Shown: positions 8,880-19,390, counted from the stretch's first letter. The stretch: DNA of 60,056 nt from Allobosea sp. (GCF_017308015.1 NZ_JAFKFW010000031.1:1-60056), one strand, 5' to 3'. Notes: a model not told the origin generated them from the sequence alone. Numbers and translations: made by a program.

Positions 8880-10469
8880 TCAGTTCTTGGTGATCGTGGC
8901 GTAGCGATTGGTATCCGAGCTCGGCCCGATGACCCAGCCGTTCACATTCTTGCGCTCGGCCGAGACCTCGATCTGCTGGAACATGATGACGAAGGGCGAG
9001 ACCTTCTGATGCTCGCGCTGCAGCGTCTCGTAGGTCGCCTTGCGCTTGGCGGCATCGGATTCGAGCACGGCGCCCTGCGTGACCTTGGTCATCTCCGGAA
9101 TATTCCAGGCATTGCGCCAGGCCAGCGTCTTCGACTTCGCCTCTTCGCCATTGTCCTCGTTGATGGCGAAAGTCTCGGCATTGGTGTGCGGGTCGAGATA
9201 GTCCGGGCCCCACTGGCCGATATAGATGTCGTGGGTGCGGGCGCGGTACTTGGTCAGCGTCTGCTTGCCGTCGCCGGGAACGATCTCGAGCTTGACGTTG
9301 GCCTGGGCCCAGGTGGCCTGGATCGCCTGGGCGATATCCGTGATCGGGGAAACCGAGCGGGTGTCCATGGTCACGGTGAAGCCGTTGCTGAGACCGGCCT
9401 TGGCGAGCAGCTCCTTCGCCTTGGCGACGTTGAGCGAGTAGGGCTTGTCCGAGATCGCGCCGAGGAAGCCCTGCGGCAGGAAGGATTCGTGGCCCTTGTA
9501 GGTGCCTTCCAGAATGTTCTTCTCGATCGAAGCGTAATCGACCAGGAGCTTCAGCGCCTCGCGGACTTCCGGCTTGGCAAGGTTCGGGTTCTTCTGGTTC
9601 AGGCCGAGATAGAGGATGTAGCCCTTGTCGCCCTGAACGATCTTGATGGCATCGTTTTTCCTGACGGCCTCAAGCTGATCCTTGGAAAGGTTGCGGGCAA
9701 TGTCGACGTCGCCCTTCTCGACGAGCAGGCGCTGCGAGGCCGGCTCGGCGACATGGCGCACGACGATGCGCTTGCTCTTCGGCGCGCCCTTCCACCAGGT
9801 CTCGTTGGCATCGAGCGTATATTGCTCGTTCGGACGATAGCTGCGGACCTTGTAGGCGCCGGAGCCGGCCGAGTTCAGCTTGAGCCAGCCATTGCCCCAG
9901 TCGCCGTCCTTCTCGTTGGCCTTGACCAGCTTCGAGTCGACGATCGCGGCGACGCCGGAGGTCAGGCAGTTGTAGAAGAAGGTCGGGGCGAAGGGCTTCG
10001 ACACCGTGATCTGGACGGTGTTCTCGTCGACGGCCTTGACCTTGTCGAGCACGTTCTCGGCGACGAAGCCGAACTGGCGCAGGATGAAGCCCGGCGACTT
10101 GTTGAGCGTGACGGCGCGCTGGAAGGAATAGACCACGTCGGCCGCGGTCAGCGGATTGCCGGAGTGGAACTTGACGCCTTTGCGCAGCTTGAAGGTGTAG
10201 GTCAGGTTGTCGGGGCTGACGGTCCAGCTCTCGGCGACGTCCGGGATCAGCTCGTTGTTCTTGGTGATGTCGATATTGATGAGCTTGTCGTAGACATTCG
10301 CGCCAACCTCGACGCCCGAGAACTCGAAAGCCTCGGCCGGATCCAGCGTAATGATGTCGTCGATCTGCTTGGCCATCACGATCGTATCCTTCGGCGTCTG
10401 CGCGAAGGCCGTCGTCGACATCAGGGCGGCAAAAGCCGAAACCGCCATCAATTTCGCTACATGACGCAT
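8880..10469 (-). CDS. ABC transporter substrate-binding protein, family 5 (DppA-like)
   Basis: A 529-residue periplasmic peptide/solute-binding protein. A Sec signal peptide (KLMAVSAFAALMST, cleavage near AFA-QT at residues 23/24) precedes the mature family 5 domain, with YTFKLRKGVKFHSG and PLTAADVVYSFQRA motifs. I chose the ATG at 10469, preceded by GGGGAA. Starts at 10481 and 10559 would place extra residues before the signal peptide. First gene of the operon, and its ligand is not predictable. The region 10470-10715 separates it from the divergent transglutaminase operon and must contain both promoters. Confidence 0.94.
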   Translation of the reverse strand: MRHVAKLMAVSAFAALMSTTAFAQTPKDTIVMAKQIDDIITLDPAEAFEFSGVEVGANVYDKLINIDITKNNELIPDVAESWTVSPDNLTYTFKLRKGVKFHSGNPLTAADVVYSFQRAVTLNKSPGFILRQFGFVAENVLDKVKAVDENTVQITVSKPFAPTFFYNCLTSGVAAIVDSKLVKANEKDGDWGNGWLKLNSAGSGAYKVRSYRPNEQYTLDANETWWKGAPKSKRIVVRHVAEPASQRLLVEKGDVDIARNLSKDQLEAVRKNDAIKIVQGDKGYILYLGLNQKNPNLAKPEVREALKLLVDYASIEKNILEGTYKGHESFLPQGFLGAISDKPYSLNVAKAKELLAKAGLSNGFTVTMDTRSVSPITDIAQAIQATWAQANVKLEIVPGDGKQTLTKYRARTHDIYIGQWGPDYLDPHTNAETFAINEDNGEEAKSKTLAWRNAWNIPEMTKVTQGAVLESDAAKRKATYETLQREHQKVSPFVIMFQQIEVSAERKNVNGWVIGPSSDTNRYATITKN

Positions 10470-10715
10470 CGAGTTCCCCATCGTTTGTGTTGCGCGGGCG
10501 CTGTCAGCCCGTTGGGGCGTTATCTGCAACCAGTCCAGTGCGGCTGTCCAGTCGACCAATGGCCATGGAAAGCGCGGATCGGGTCATTTTGCACATCTCT
10601 TGAGCTGCAAGCCCGGACCATGCGCCATCCGGGCACTCGCGACGCCTTGCGCATGCCGATCGCACGTCTAACCTGACGTCGCAGGCGGCTGGCGCCTCCA
10701 ACTAGAGGGCGAAAC

Positions 10716-13700
10716 TTGGCCATTATCGCCGCGCTGAACCATGTCACGCATTACCGCTACGATCGGCCGGTCACACTCGGGCCGCAGATCGTGCGCCTGC
10801 GGCCGGCACCGCATTGCCGGGCCGCGATCCAAAGTTATTCGCTCAAGGTGACGCCGGAACAACATTTCGTGAACTGGCAGCAGGACCCGGCCGGCAACTG
10901 GCTGGCACGCTATGTCTTCCCCGAACCCGTGGCGGAATTCCGGATCGAGGTCGACGTCGTCACCGAGTTGTCGATCATCAATCCCTTCGACTTCTTTGTG
11001 GAGACGCAGGCCGAGAGCTTCCCCTTCGCCTATACGCCCGAACAGGCTGAGGAGCTCGCCCCCTATCTGGTGAGGGAGCCGGCTGGTCCACGGCTTTCGC
11101 GCTTCCTGGCGGAGCTGCCGCGCGAGCCCGTGAACACGGTCAATTTCATCGTCGATCTCAATGCCCGCCTGCAGCAGCGAATCGCCTATGGCATCCGCAT
11201 GGAGCCCGGCGTGCAGGAGCCGGAGCATACGCTCTCGATCGGCTCGGGTTCCTGCCGCGACACAAGTTGGCTGCTGGTCCAGGCCCTGCGCCATCTCGGC
11301 CTCGCGGCGCGCTTCGTCTCCGGCTACCTCATCCAGATGAAAGCGGATATCGATCCGCTTGAAGGCCCGCGCGGGACTGACAAGGACTTCACCGACCTGC
11401 ATGCCTGGGCCGAGGTCTATATCCCCGGCGCCGGCTGGGTCGGGCTCGACCCGACATCGGGGCTGCTAACCGGCGAGGGCCATCTGCCGCTGGCGGCGAC
11501 GGCACATTACCGCTCGGCCGCGCCGGTCTCGGGCGCGGCGAGCTATGCCGAGACCAGTTTCGACTTCCAGATGAGCGTGACGCGCGTGCACGAAGTGCCG
11601 CGCATCACCCTGCCCTTCTCCGATGCGTCCTGGGGTGAGCTCGATGCGTTGGGCAGCAAGGTTGAGGCCGACCTGCAGGCGCAGGATGTCCGCCTGACCA
11701 TGGGGGGCGAACCGACCTTCGTCTCGATCGACGACCAGACCGGCGAGGAATGGAACATCGCCGCCGTCGGGCCGACCAAGCGGCAGCGCGCCGACACACT
11801 GATCCGGCGACTGCGCCAGCGCTTCGCACCGGGCGGAATGCTGCATTACGGCCAGGGCAAATGGTATCCGGGCGAGAGCCTGCCGCGCTGGGCTTTCGCG
11901 CTCTACTGGCGCCGGGACGGCCAGCCGATCTGGCGCAATGCCGACCTGATCGCCCGCGAGCCGGAGGCCCAAACCGGCGGAGACCGGGAGCTGGAGATCG
12001 CAGCGACCATTCGCGATGCCGAGGCGCTAGCGCAGGGACTGTCCGAGAGGCTCGGCTTCGGCGCCGATTTCGTGGTTCCAGCCTATGAGGATACCGGCGT
12101 CTGGCTGCTGAAGGAGGCGCAGCTTCCCGAGAATGTCGACCCACTCGACCCGCGCCTCTCCGACCCCGAGGAGCGCTCGCGGATGGCGCGCGTCTTCGAG
12201 CTCGGGCTCGGCAACCCGCGCGGCTATGTCATTCCGGTGCAGCGCTGGCAGGCGGGCGCGAGCGACCGCCGCTGGCGCTCGGAAAAATGGAAGCTGCGCC
12301 GCGGCAAGCTCTTCCTCGTCCCGGGTGACTCGCCGGTCGGCTACCGCTTGCCGCTGGGTTCGCTGCCGGTCGTACCCAAAGCCGAGTATCCGCATATCCA
12401 CCCGCAGGACCCTATGGAGCCACGCCCGCCGCTGGCAGCGGGCGGGCCCGCCGGAGCAAGCTGGACCGATCATCCCGAAGCGCGACCGACGCAGCCGCCC
12501 CCCACGGAAGAGCGCCCGGGCCCGCCGCAGATGAGCATCGGCGCGCGGTCTGCCGCCGGTCCGGTCCAGGACCGGCGCGAGCAGGAGATCGGCGGCGATC
12601 ACGTCCGTACCGCACTCAGCCTCGAAATCCGCGACAACGTGCTCTGCGTCTTCCTGCCGCCGGTCGAGCGCCTGGAGGATTATCTCGACCTCGTCGCCTC
12701 GGTCGAGGCGGTGGCGGAGGAGCTCGGCCAGCCCGTGCATATCGAGGGCTATGCGCCGCCCTTCGATCCGCGGCTCGACGTCATCAAGGTCACGCCCGAC
12801 CCCGGCGTGATCGAGGTCAATATCCATCCGGCGACGGACTGGCGCGAGGCGACCGCGATCACGCAGGGCGTCTACGAGGAGGCGCGGCTGGCGCGGCTCT
12901 GCGCCGAGAAGTTCATGGTCGACGGCCGCCATACCGGCACGGGCGGCGGCAACCATGTCGTGCTCGGCGGCGTGACGCCGGCGGACTCGCCCTTCCTGCG
13001 CCGACCGGACCTTCTGAAGAGCATCATCCTCTACTGGAACCGGCACCCTGCCCTGTCCTACCTGTTCTCCGGGCTGTTCATCGGCCCGACCAGCCAGGCA
13101 CCGCGCATCGACGAGGCCCGGCAAGACCAGCTCTACGAGCTGGAGATCGCGCTGGCGCAGGTGCCGAAGCCCGGCGAGGCGTCGATATCGCCCTGGCTGG
13201 CCGACCGGCTGTTCCGCAACCTGCTGGTCGACGTCTCCGGCAACACGCATCGCACCGAAATCTGCATCGACAAGCTCTATTCGCCGGACGGGCCGACCGA
13301 CCGGCTCGGGCTCGTCGAGTTCCGAGGCTTCGAAATGCCGCCGGACGCGCGGATGTCGCTCGCCCAGCAGTTGCTGCTGCGCGCACTGATCGCCTGGTTC
13401 TGGCGCGAGCCGCTGGAGGGCAAGCTGGTGCGCTGGGGCACCGCCCTGCATGACCGCTTCATGCTGCCGGAGATGGTCTGGCAGGACTTCAAGGATGTGC
13501 TCGGCGATCTCGGGCGCGCCGGCTATCCCTTCGATCCCGTCTGGTTCGAGGCGCAGGCCGAGTTTCGCTTCCCCTTCTTCGGCAAGGTCACGCATGGCGG
13601 CGTCGAGATCGAGATCCGGCAGGCACTCGAGCCCTGGCATGTCATGGGCGAGGAAGGCGCGATCGGCGGAACGGTGCGCTATGTCGACAGCTCCATCGAG

Positions 13701-14117
13701 CGCCTGCAGGTCAAGGCGACCGGGCTGGTGCAGGGCCGCCATCTCGTCACCTGCAACGGAAGGCGCCTGCCGATGACGAAAACCGGCATCTCGGGCGAAA
13801 CCGTCGCGGCGGTGCGCTTCAAGGCGTGGAAGCCGGCCTCCGGCCTGCATCCGACCATTCCGGTACATGCGCCCTTGACCTTCGATATCGTCGATCTCTG
13901 GTCCGGCCGCTCGCTCGGGGGATGCGTCTACCATGTCACCCATCCCGGTGGACGCAATTACGAGACACCTCCGGTCAATTCCTACGAGGCCGAGGCAAGA
14001 CGGCTCGCGCGTTTCGAGGTGATCGGTCATAGTCCCGGCCCTCTGGCGATTCCGCCGGAGGAACGCAGCGCCGAATTCCCGCTCACGCTGGACCTGAGGC
14101 GCCCGACAGGGATCTAG
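10716..14117 (+). CDS. transglutaminase-like protein fused to DUF2126 (COG4196)
   Basis: A 1133-residue fusion. Residues 1-85 are a bacterial transglutaminase N-terminal domain. The papain-like core has a complete triad: C180 (GSGSCRD), H229 (DLHAW), D245 (GLDPTSG). From about residue 305 onward runs DUF2126, with MGGEPTF (329-335), HTGTGGGNH (739-747) and EFRGFEMPP (868-876). Iyer et al. 2009 predicted this family to be a circularly permuted glutamine-synthetase-like COOH-NH2 ligase, and the glycine-rich NH motif and the E-R-E motif fit that. A Pro-rich low-complexity stretch lies around 570-620. The start is TTG at 10716 after GAGGG. First gene of a three-gene unit; the next gene starts 8 bases on. 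No catalytic activity is proven for this family. Confidence 0.9.
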   Translation: MAIIAALNHVTHYRYDRPVTLGPQIVRLRPAPHCRAAIQSYSLKVTPEQHFVNWQQDPAGNWLARYVFPEPVAEFRIEVDVVTELSIINPFDFFVETQAESFPFAYTPEQAEELAPYLVREPAGPRLSRFLAELPREPVNTVNFIVDLNARLQQRIAYGIRMEPGVQEPEHTLSIGSGSCRDTSWLLVQALRHLGLAARFVSGYLIQMKADIDPLEGPRGTDKDFTDLHAWAEVYIPGAGWVGLDPTSGLLTGEGHLPLAATAHYRSAAPVSGAASYAETSFDFQMSVTRVHEVPRITLPFSDASWGELDALGSKVEADLQAQDVRLTMGGEPTFVSIDDQTGEEWNIAAVGPTKRQRADTLIRRLRQRFAPGGMLHYGQGKWYPGESLPRWAFALYWRRDGQPIWRNADLIAREPEAQTGGDRELEIAATIRDAEALAQGLSERLGFGADFVVPAYEDTGVWLLKEAQLPENVDPLDPRLSDPEERSRMARVFELGLGNPRGYVIPVQRWQAGASDRRWRSEKWKLRRGKLFLVPGDSPVGYRLPLGSLPVVPKAEYPHIHPQDPMEPRPPLAAGGPAGASWTDHPEARPTQPPPTEERPGPPQMSIGARSAAGPVQDRREQEIGGDHVRTALSLEIRDNVLCVFLPPVERLEDYLDLVASVEAVAEELGQPVHIEGYAPPFDPRLDVIKVTPDPGVIEVNIHPATDWREATAITQGVYEEARLARLCAEKFMVDGRHTGTGGGNHVVLGGVTPADSPFLRRPDLLKSIILYWNRHPALSYLFSGLFIGPTSQAPRIDEARQDQLYELEIALAQVPKPGEASISPWLADRLFRNLLVDVSGNTHRTEICIDKLYSPDGPTDRLGLVEFRGFEMPPDARMSLAQQLLLRALIAWFWREPLEGKLVRWGTALHDRFMLPEMVWQDFKDVLGDLGRAGYPFDPVWFEAQAEFRFPFFGKVTHGGVEIEIRQALEPWHVMGEEGAIGGTVRYVDSSIERLQVKATGLVQGRHLVTCNGRRLPMTKTGISGETVAAVRFKAWKPASGLHPTIPVHAPLTFDIVDLWSGRSLGGCVYHVTHPGGRNYETPPVNSYEAEARRLARFEVIGHSPGPLAIPPEERSAEFPLTLDLRRPTGI

Positions 14118-14125
14118 AGCGAAGA

Positions 14126-16648
14126 ATGCCGGTGCAGGGCCGCATCCGATCAGGACGCAGCAGGGCCGAGCGGCGTGCATCGTTGCTTGCCGGCTATCGC
14201 CCCCTGCCCGGCGTCTTCGACGAGTTCATCGACGAGCACGGCCAAGTGCGACCGCATTGGGAGCCGTTCCTCTCTGCCTGGTGCGCACTGTCGCCTTCGG
14301 AATTGACCCAGCGCTTCGGGCTCGCGGACCGGCATGTCCGCGATACCGGCGTCTCCTATCGCGTCCATGGCGATATCGATCAACGCGACCCTGGCGTTGG
14401 CGAACGGGCCTGGCCCTTGTCGCATGTGCCCCTCGTCATCCCCGAGGCGGAATGGCAGATCATCGCGGCCGGCGTGACGCAGCGCGCCGAACTGCTTTCG
14501 ACTGTGCTGGACGACATCTACGGGCCGGGCGAATTGATCGCGGATGGGCACCTGCCCGCCGCCGCCGTCACCGGCAGCCCCGATTATCTGCGCCCCCTGC
14601 ACGGCATTGCCGGCGGCGGCGCATTGCAACTCTATGCCGCCGATCTCGGCCGTGGTCCCGACGGGCGCTGGTGGGTACTGCAGGACCGGACACAGGCGCC
14701 GTCGGGAACCGGCTATGCGCTGGAAAACCGGCTGGCGCTGGCGCGCGCCTTCCCCGACATGTTCCGCAGCATGAATATCGAGCGACTGGCGGCCTTCTTC
14801 CAGAGCTTCCGTGCGGGGCTCATCACGCGCTCCAAGCGTGTCGAGCCGCGCATCGCCCTGCTGACACCTGGCCCCCTTAACGAAAGCTATTTCGAGCAGG
14901 CCTATCTCGCGCGCTATCTCGGCTTTCTGCTCGTCGAGGGCGGCGACCTCCTGATGCGCGAAGGCCGGGTACATGTGCGCACCATCGCCGGCCTGAAACG
15001 TGCCGACGTGATCTGGCGGCGCATCGACGGCGATTTCGCCGATCCGCTTGAACTCAATTCCGGCTCGGCGCTCGGCGTCGCCGGCCTGGTCGAGGCCGCC
15101 CGGCAAGGTCAGGTCCATGTGGCCAACGGGCTCGGCTCCGGCGTCGTCGAGGCGCGCGCGCTGATGGGCTTCCTGCCGGCGCTCGCCCGACAACTGCTAG
15201 ACCAGGATCTGATCCTGCCGAATATCGCCACGTGGTGGTGCGGCCAGCCGCAGGAACGCCGGACCGTGCTCGACCGTCTCGGCGAGATGAGCATCGCGCC
15301 GGCCTTTCGTAGCGCCGGAAACGGGCTCGACACGACGCAGGTCGTCGCCGGGGAATTGCCCGAAGCGGAGCGCGCGGCGCTGCGGGAGCGCATCGAGGCG
15401 CGCGGCATGGACTATGTCGGACAGGAGGTCGTGCGTCTTTCGACCATGCCGGTCTTCCAGAACGGCCGGCTCGAACCGCATCCGATGACGTTGCGCGTCT
15501 TCGCCGCCGCGACGCCTGACGGCTGGAAGGTGATGCCCGGTGGCTTCTGCCGCATCTCCGACGAGCCCGATGCGCGCGCGGTCAGCATGCGCAATGGCGT
15601 GCGCTCCAGCGATGTCTGGGTCACTGCGGAAGAACCGGTCGCGCAGGTCAGCCTGCTCCCGGCACCGGACCGGGTCAGCATCCGCCGTGTCACCGGCACA
15701 TTGCCGAGCCGCGCAGCCGACAACCTGTTCTGGCTCGGGCGCTATCTGGAGCGCGGCGAGGCGATCCTGCGGCTCGTGCGCGCCCTGCTCGGCCGGCTGA
15801 TCGACCCGGACCCGGCACCGGGGCGCAACGACACCGTACGCCAGCTCGCCGGCATGCTCGCCGCCTGGGGCGCGGCGCCGGGCGGGCAGGAGAAGCGGAT
15901 GCCGGCCGCGCAGGCCTATGCGGCGCTCTACAGCCTCGACGATTACGGTTCGGCCGCAGCCTCGTTGCGCGAAGCGCGGCGCACCGCCTCGGTCATCCGG
16001 GAGCGCCTCTCCATCGATGCCTGGCGCCTGTTCGGCGACCTTCAGAACCAGCTCGCACCCGAGGAGGGCCGCAAGCCGAGCGAGGGCGAGGCCTATGAGA
16101 TCGCCGACCGGGCGCTGAAATCGCTCGCGGCCTTCTCCGGCCTCGGCCAGGAGAACATGGTGCGCGGCAATGGCTGGCGCTTCCTCGATATCGGCCGGCG
16201 GCTGGAGCGCGGCATCGCGACCTGTCGGTTCGCCCGGCAATTCGCCGACAGCAACGCCTCCAGCGACAGCCTCGATGCACTGCTCGACCTGACGGATTCG
16301 CAGATCACCTACCGCTCGCGCTACCTGCTCGGCGCCAGCCTGCAGCCGGTCCTCGATCTCGTGATGCTCGATCCCTACAACCCGCGTTCCGTCGCCTTTC
16401 AGGTCGAGCGGCTCGACACCGAGATCGCCGATCTGCCGACGCTCACGGATGACGGCATGCTGGAGGCACCGCGCCGCCTGGTGGTGCGACTGGCGGCCGA
16501 TTGCCGGACCATGGAAGCAAGCCGGCTCGACCGGACCAGCATCCTCCTGTTCGAGCAGTTGCTGATGGGGCTCTCGGGCGCGATCGCCGATCGCTATTTT
16601 CTCCAGAACAGCGGCCCCGAAGGCTCGCGGATGACGAGCATCGCGTGA
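14126..16648 (+). CDS. circularly permuted ATP-grasp protein fused to alpha-E domain
   Basis: An 840-residue fusion. Residues about 1-480 match the circularly permuted type 2 ATP-grasp family (DUF404/DUF407, COG2308), with YGPGELIADG, LTPGPLNESYFEQAYLAR and LEGGDL-type segments. From about 525 onward begins the all-helical alpha-E domain (DUF403, COG2307), opening with LPSRAADNLFWLGRYLERGE. The two halves are often separate genes, so this is a fused version. The ATP-grasp should form an amide bond using ATP; substrates are unknown. The stop overlaps the GTG start of the next transglutaminase gene (GTGA), showing translational coupling. Confidence 0.9.
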   Translation: MPVQGRIRSGRSRAERRASLLAGYRPLPGVFDEFIDEHGQVRPHWEPFLSAWCALSPSELTQRFGLADRHVRDTGVSYRVHGDIDQRDPGVGERAWPLSHVPLVIPEAEWQIIAAGVTQRAELLSTVLDDIYGPGELIADGHLPAAAVTGSPDYLRPLHGIAGGGALQLYAADLGRGPDGRWWVLQDRTQAPSGTGYALENRLALARAFPDMFRSMNIERLAAFFQSFRAGLITRSKRVEPRIALLTPGPLNESYFEQAYLARYLGFLLVEGGDLLMREGRVHVRTIAGLKRADVIWRRIDGDFADPLELNSGSALGVAGLVEAARQGQVHVANGLGSGVVEARALMGFLPALARQLLDQDLILPNIATWWCGQPQERRTVLDRLGEMSIAPAFRSAGNGLDTTQVVAGELPEAERAALRERIEARGMDYVGQEVVRLSTMPVFQNGRLEPHPMTLRVFAAATPDGWKVMPGGFCRISDEPDARAVSMRNGVRSSDVWVTAEEPVAQVSLLPAPDRVSIRRVTGTLPSRAADNLFWLGRYLERGEAILRLVRALLGRLIDPDPAPGRNDTVRQLAGMLAAWGAAPGGQEKRMPAAQAYAALYSLDDYGSAAASLREARRTASVIRERLSIDAWRLFGDLQNQLAPEEGRKPSEGEAYEIADRALKSLAAFSGLGQENMVRGNGWRFLDIGRRLERGIATCRFARQFADSNASSDSLDALLDLTDSQITYRSRYLLGASLQPVLDLVMLDPYNPRSVAFQVERLDTEIADLPTLTDDGMLEAPRRLVVRLAADCRTMEASRLDRTSILLFEQLLMGLSGAIADRYFLQNSGPEGSRMTSIA

Positions 16649-17523
16649 TCTACGAGCTGCGCCACGTCACCACCTACGGCTATAGCCGGCCGGTGCCCTT
16701 TTCCCGCTGTATCCTGCGATTGCTGCCGCGCGACGGGGCGGGCCAGCGCGTTCTGAAGAGCGAATTGCTGGTCACCCCCCGCCCGGCCGAGCGCAATGAC
16801 GGGCTCTGCTTCTTCGGCAACCACATGACCACAATCACCATTGCGAAGCCGCATCGCGAGCTGAAGCTCGAAATGCGGGCGCGGATCGAGGTCGACCGGC
16901 CGCAGCCGCCCCATGGGGGGCTGACGCGAAACTGGGAGGATGTCGCGGCACTGGCGCTCGATTCCCGGAGCCTGGCGCAGGATTCGCCGGCCCATCACCT
17001 CTATCCGAGCCGGCTCGTGCCGCATGTTCCGGTCGTCATCGACTACGCCCGGTCGAGCTTCGCGGCCGGTCTCCCGGTGCTGGAGGCGGCCTGCGACCTG
17101 ATGGCCCGGATCAGGCGCGACTTCACCTACGATCCCGAGGCGACGGAGGTGACGACGCCGCTGGCGGAAGCCTTCGACCAGCGCCATGGCGTCTGTCAGG
17201 ATTTCGCGCATATCATGATCGCAGGCTTGCGCGGGCTCGGCCTGCCCGCCGCCTATGTCTCCGGCTATATCCGCACGATTCCGCCGCCCGGCCAGAAGCG
17301 GCTCGAAGGCGCCGATGCCAGCCATGCCTGGGCAATGCTGTGGTGTGGACCGGGGATCGGCTGGGTCGGGCTCGACCCGACCAACGACCTGATCGTTGCG
17401 GACGACCATATCGTTACCGCCTTCGGCCGCGACTACGCCGATGTCGCCCCGCTCGACGGCGTGGTGATCGGGCCGGGCACGCAGAAGGTCGGCGTCGCCG
17501 TGGACGTGGTTCCGGTCGGCTAG
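16645..17523 (+). CDS. transglutaminase family protein
   Basis: A 292-residue protein with the N-terminal beta domain (ELRHVTTYGYSRPV) followed by the papain-like transglutaminase core. The triad is complete: C184 (HGVCQDFAH), H227 (ASHAWA), D244 (GLDPTND). The start is the GTG at 16645 overlapping the preceding stop. A start at 16501 would run deep into the ATP-grasp/alpha-E gene. Bacterial members are mostly thought to be peptidases or amidases and not crosslinkers. Its coupling with the two ligase genes suggests it cleaves or transfers the peptide they make, which is inference. Confidence 0.92.
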   Translation: MIYELRHVTTYGYSRPVPFSRCILRLLPRDGAGQRVLKSELLVTPRPAERNDGLCFFGNHMTTITIAKPHRELKLEMRARIEVDRPQPPHGGLTRNWEDVAALALDSRSLAQDSPAHHLYPSRLVPHVPVVIDYARSSFAAGLPVLEAACDLMARIRRDFTYDPEATEVTTPLAEAFDQRHGVCQDFAHIMIAGLRGLGLPAAYVSGYIRTIPPPGQKRLEGADASHAWAMLWCGPGIGWVGLDPTNDLIVADDHIVTAFGRDYADVAPLDGVVIGPGTQKVGVAVDVVPVG

Positions 17524-17529
17524 ATTTCC

Positions 17530-17862
17530 TCAGGCCACGAGCACCACGCAAGCCTTCGCACAGGCGCGACAGGCGGCGACGCAGGACTCCATGTCTCCGA
17601 TCCGCGCGCAATCGGTCGCGCAGGCCTCGCAGACCTCGGCGCATTCCCTGGCCATGTGACGGCCGTGGACCGAATCCATCAAAAGCAGATGCGCCGTCGT
17701 CCGGCAGATTTCGGCGCAAGCCGCCATCAGGCGCAGATGGTCCGGCTCGGCATGAGCGCCGCCCACCTTCAAACAATGGGTCATCGCCATGCCGTGACAG
17801 TGCTTGTAGCAGTCGAGCGCGAGATCGGCTGCGTTGCGCGTCTTCGGATCGAGATGGTGCAT
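17530..17862 (-). CDS. four-helix-bundle copper-binding protein (DUF326, Csp-like)
   Basis: A 110-residue helical protein with 13 cysteines (18, 22, 30, 49, 53, 74, 78, 81, 85, 94, 98, 101, 105), mostly CxxxC or CxxC pairs, plus several Met and His. This is the pattern of the copper storage proteins Csp1/Csp3, which line a four-helix bundle with thiolates and bind many Cu(I) ions. No signal peptide is visible, so a cytosolic Csp3-like store is more likely. Start at the ATG at 17862; the longer frame has non-family residues. It converges on the transglutaminase operon with only 6 bases between stops. Confidence 0.88.
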   Translation of the reverse strand: MHHLDPKTRNAADLALDCYKHCHGMAMTHCLKVGGAHAEPDHLRLMAACAEICRTTAHLLLMDSVHGRHMARECAEVCEACATDCARIGDMESCVAACRACAKACVVLVA

Positions 17863-17926
17863 GTCGCGGCTCCGTTCGGGAGGGATATCCCGATCAACCG
17901 CCGCGACAGGCGCCCTGTTCCGCGGA

Positions 17927-19390
17927 TCAGGCCAGCGTGTAGGCCGTCTTGACCGTGGAGTAGAACTCCTTGGCATAGGCGCCCTGCTCGCGCGGGCCGT
18001 AGCTGGAGCCCTTCCGGCCGCCGAACGGCACGTGATAGTCGACGCCCGCCGTCGGCAAGTTGACCATCACCATGCCCGCCTCGCTGTTGCGCTTGAAATG
18101 CGTCGCATGCTTCAGCGAGGTCGTGCAGATGCCCGAGGACAAACCGAACTCAGTGTCGTTGGCGATGGCGAGCGCCTCGTCGTAGTCCTTGACGCGAACG
18201 ATGTTGGCGACCGGGCCGAAGACCTCCTCGCGCGAGATGCGCATGGCGTTGGTCGTCTCGGTGAACAGCGCCGGAGCCAGATAGAAGCCAGGGGTGTCGC
18301 GCTTCAGGAGCTCGCCACCGAAGACCAGCTTGCCGCCCTCGTCCTTGGCGATCTGGATATATTTCAGGTTCTGGTCGAGCTGGCTCTGGTCGACGACCGG
18401 GCCGATATGGGTGCCGGCCTTCAGCGCATCGTCGACGACGACGGTCTTCAGGCGCTCGATGCAGGCTTCGACGAATCTGTCATGGATGCCGGTTTGGACG
18501 ATCAGGCGCGAAGAGGCCGTGCAGCGCTGGCCGGTCGAGAAGAAGGCGCCATTGACGGCAACTTCGACGGCGACCTTCAGATCGGCGTCGTCGAGCACGA
18601 CGAGCGGATTCTTGCCGCCCATCTCGAGCTGAACCTTCTTCATCGGGTTTCCGGCGATGCAGGCGGCGGCGACCTTGCGGCCGGTGCCGACCGAGCCGGT
18701 GAAGGAGATGGCGGCGACGTCCTTGTGCTCCAGCAGCGCCTGGCCGACGACCGAGCCGCGGCCCATGACGAGGTTGAGCGCGCCCTTCGGCAGGCCCGCG
18801 CGCTGCAGAATGTCGACCAGAGCCCAGGCCGAGCCCGGTACGAGATCGGCGGGCTTCAGGACGACGCAATTCCCCCAGGCGAGCGCAGGCGCGATCTTCC
18901 AGGCGGGGATCGCGATCGGAAAATTCCAGGGCGTGATCATGCCGACGATGCCGACCGCCTCGCGGGTGATCTCGACGCCGACGCCGGGACGGACCGACGG
19001 CACCATCTCGCCACCAAGGCGCAGACACTCACCGGCGAAGAAGGCGAAGACCTGGCCGGCGCGGGTCGCTTCGCCGATGCCCTCGGCCAGCGTCTTGCCC
19101 TCCTCGCGCGAGAGCAGGCGGCCGAGCTCGTCCTTGCGGGCGAGGATCTCGTCGGAGGCTTTCTTCAGGATGTCGTAGCGCTCCTGCGGGGTGGAGCGGC
19201 TCCAGGCCGGGAAAGCGGCCTTGGCGGCGGCGACCGCGTTGTTCAGGTCCTCGACCGAGCCTTGCGTGTACTCCCCGACCACGTCGTTCGTATTCGAGGG
19301 ATTGATGTTGCGCGAGGCGTTGGCCCCGCCGGCCCATTCGCCAGCGATCAGATTCTTGAAGGGCGCGTTCATCTTGTTCTCCGACGACAT
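17927..19390 (-). CDS. aldehyde dehydrogenase, alpha-ketoglutarate semialdehyde dehydrogenase type
   Basis: A 487-residue NAD(P)+-dependent aldehyde dehydrogenase. Catalytic E256 is in QLEMGGKNP and the nucleophile C290 in STGQRCTAS, with the cofactor-binding PWNFP (154-158) and FTGSVGTG (230-237). The C-terminal PFGGRKGSSYGPREQG segment resembles 2,5-dioxopentanoate dehydrogenases, which complete oxidative pentose, hydroxyproline or glucarate breakdown to 2-oxoglutarate. No pathway partners are adjacent, so the substrate is uncertain. An alternative start (MNAPF) lies six codons in. Confidence 0.88.
   Translation of the reverse strand: MSSENKMNAPFKNLIAGEWAGGANASRNINPSNTNDVVGEYTQGSVEDLNNAVAAAKAAFPAWSRSTPQERYDILKKASDEILARKDELGRLLSREEGKTLAEGIGEATRAGQVFAFFAGECLRLGGEMVPSVRPGVGVEITREAVGIVGMITPWNFPIAIPAWKIAPALAWGNCVVLKPADLVPGSAWALVDILQRAGLPKGALNLVMGRGSVVGQALLEHKDVAAISFTGSVGTGRKVAAACIAGNPMKKVQLEMGGKNPLVVLDDADLKVAVEVAVNGAFFSTGQRCTASSRLIVQTGIHDRFVEACIERLKTVVVDDALKAGTHIGPVVDQSQLDQNLKYIQIAKDEGGKLVFGGELLKRDTPGFYLAPALFTETTNAMRISREEVFGPVANIVRVKDYDEALAIANDTEFGLSSGICTTSLKHATHFKRNSEAGMVMVNLPTAGVDYHVPFGGRKGSSYGPREQGAYAKEFYSTVKTAYTLA

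Noticed and set aside
12027-14180. 717-codon minus-strand open frame opposite the transglutaminase/DUF2126 gene
   Set aside because: Antisense to a gene with clear catalytic motifs; composition is that of a mirror frame and there is no ribosome-binding site or domain.
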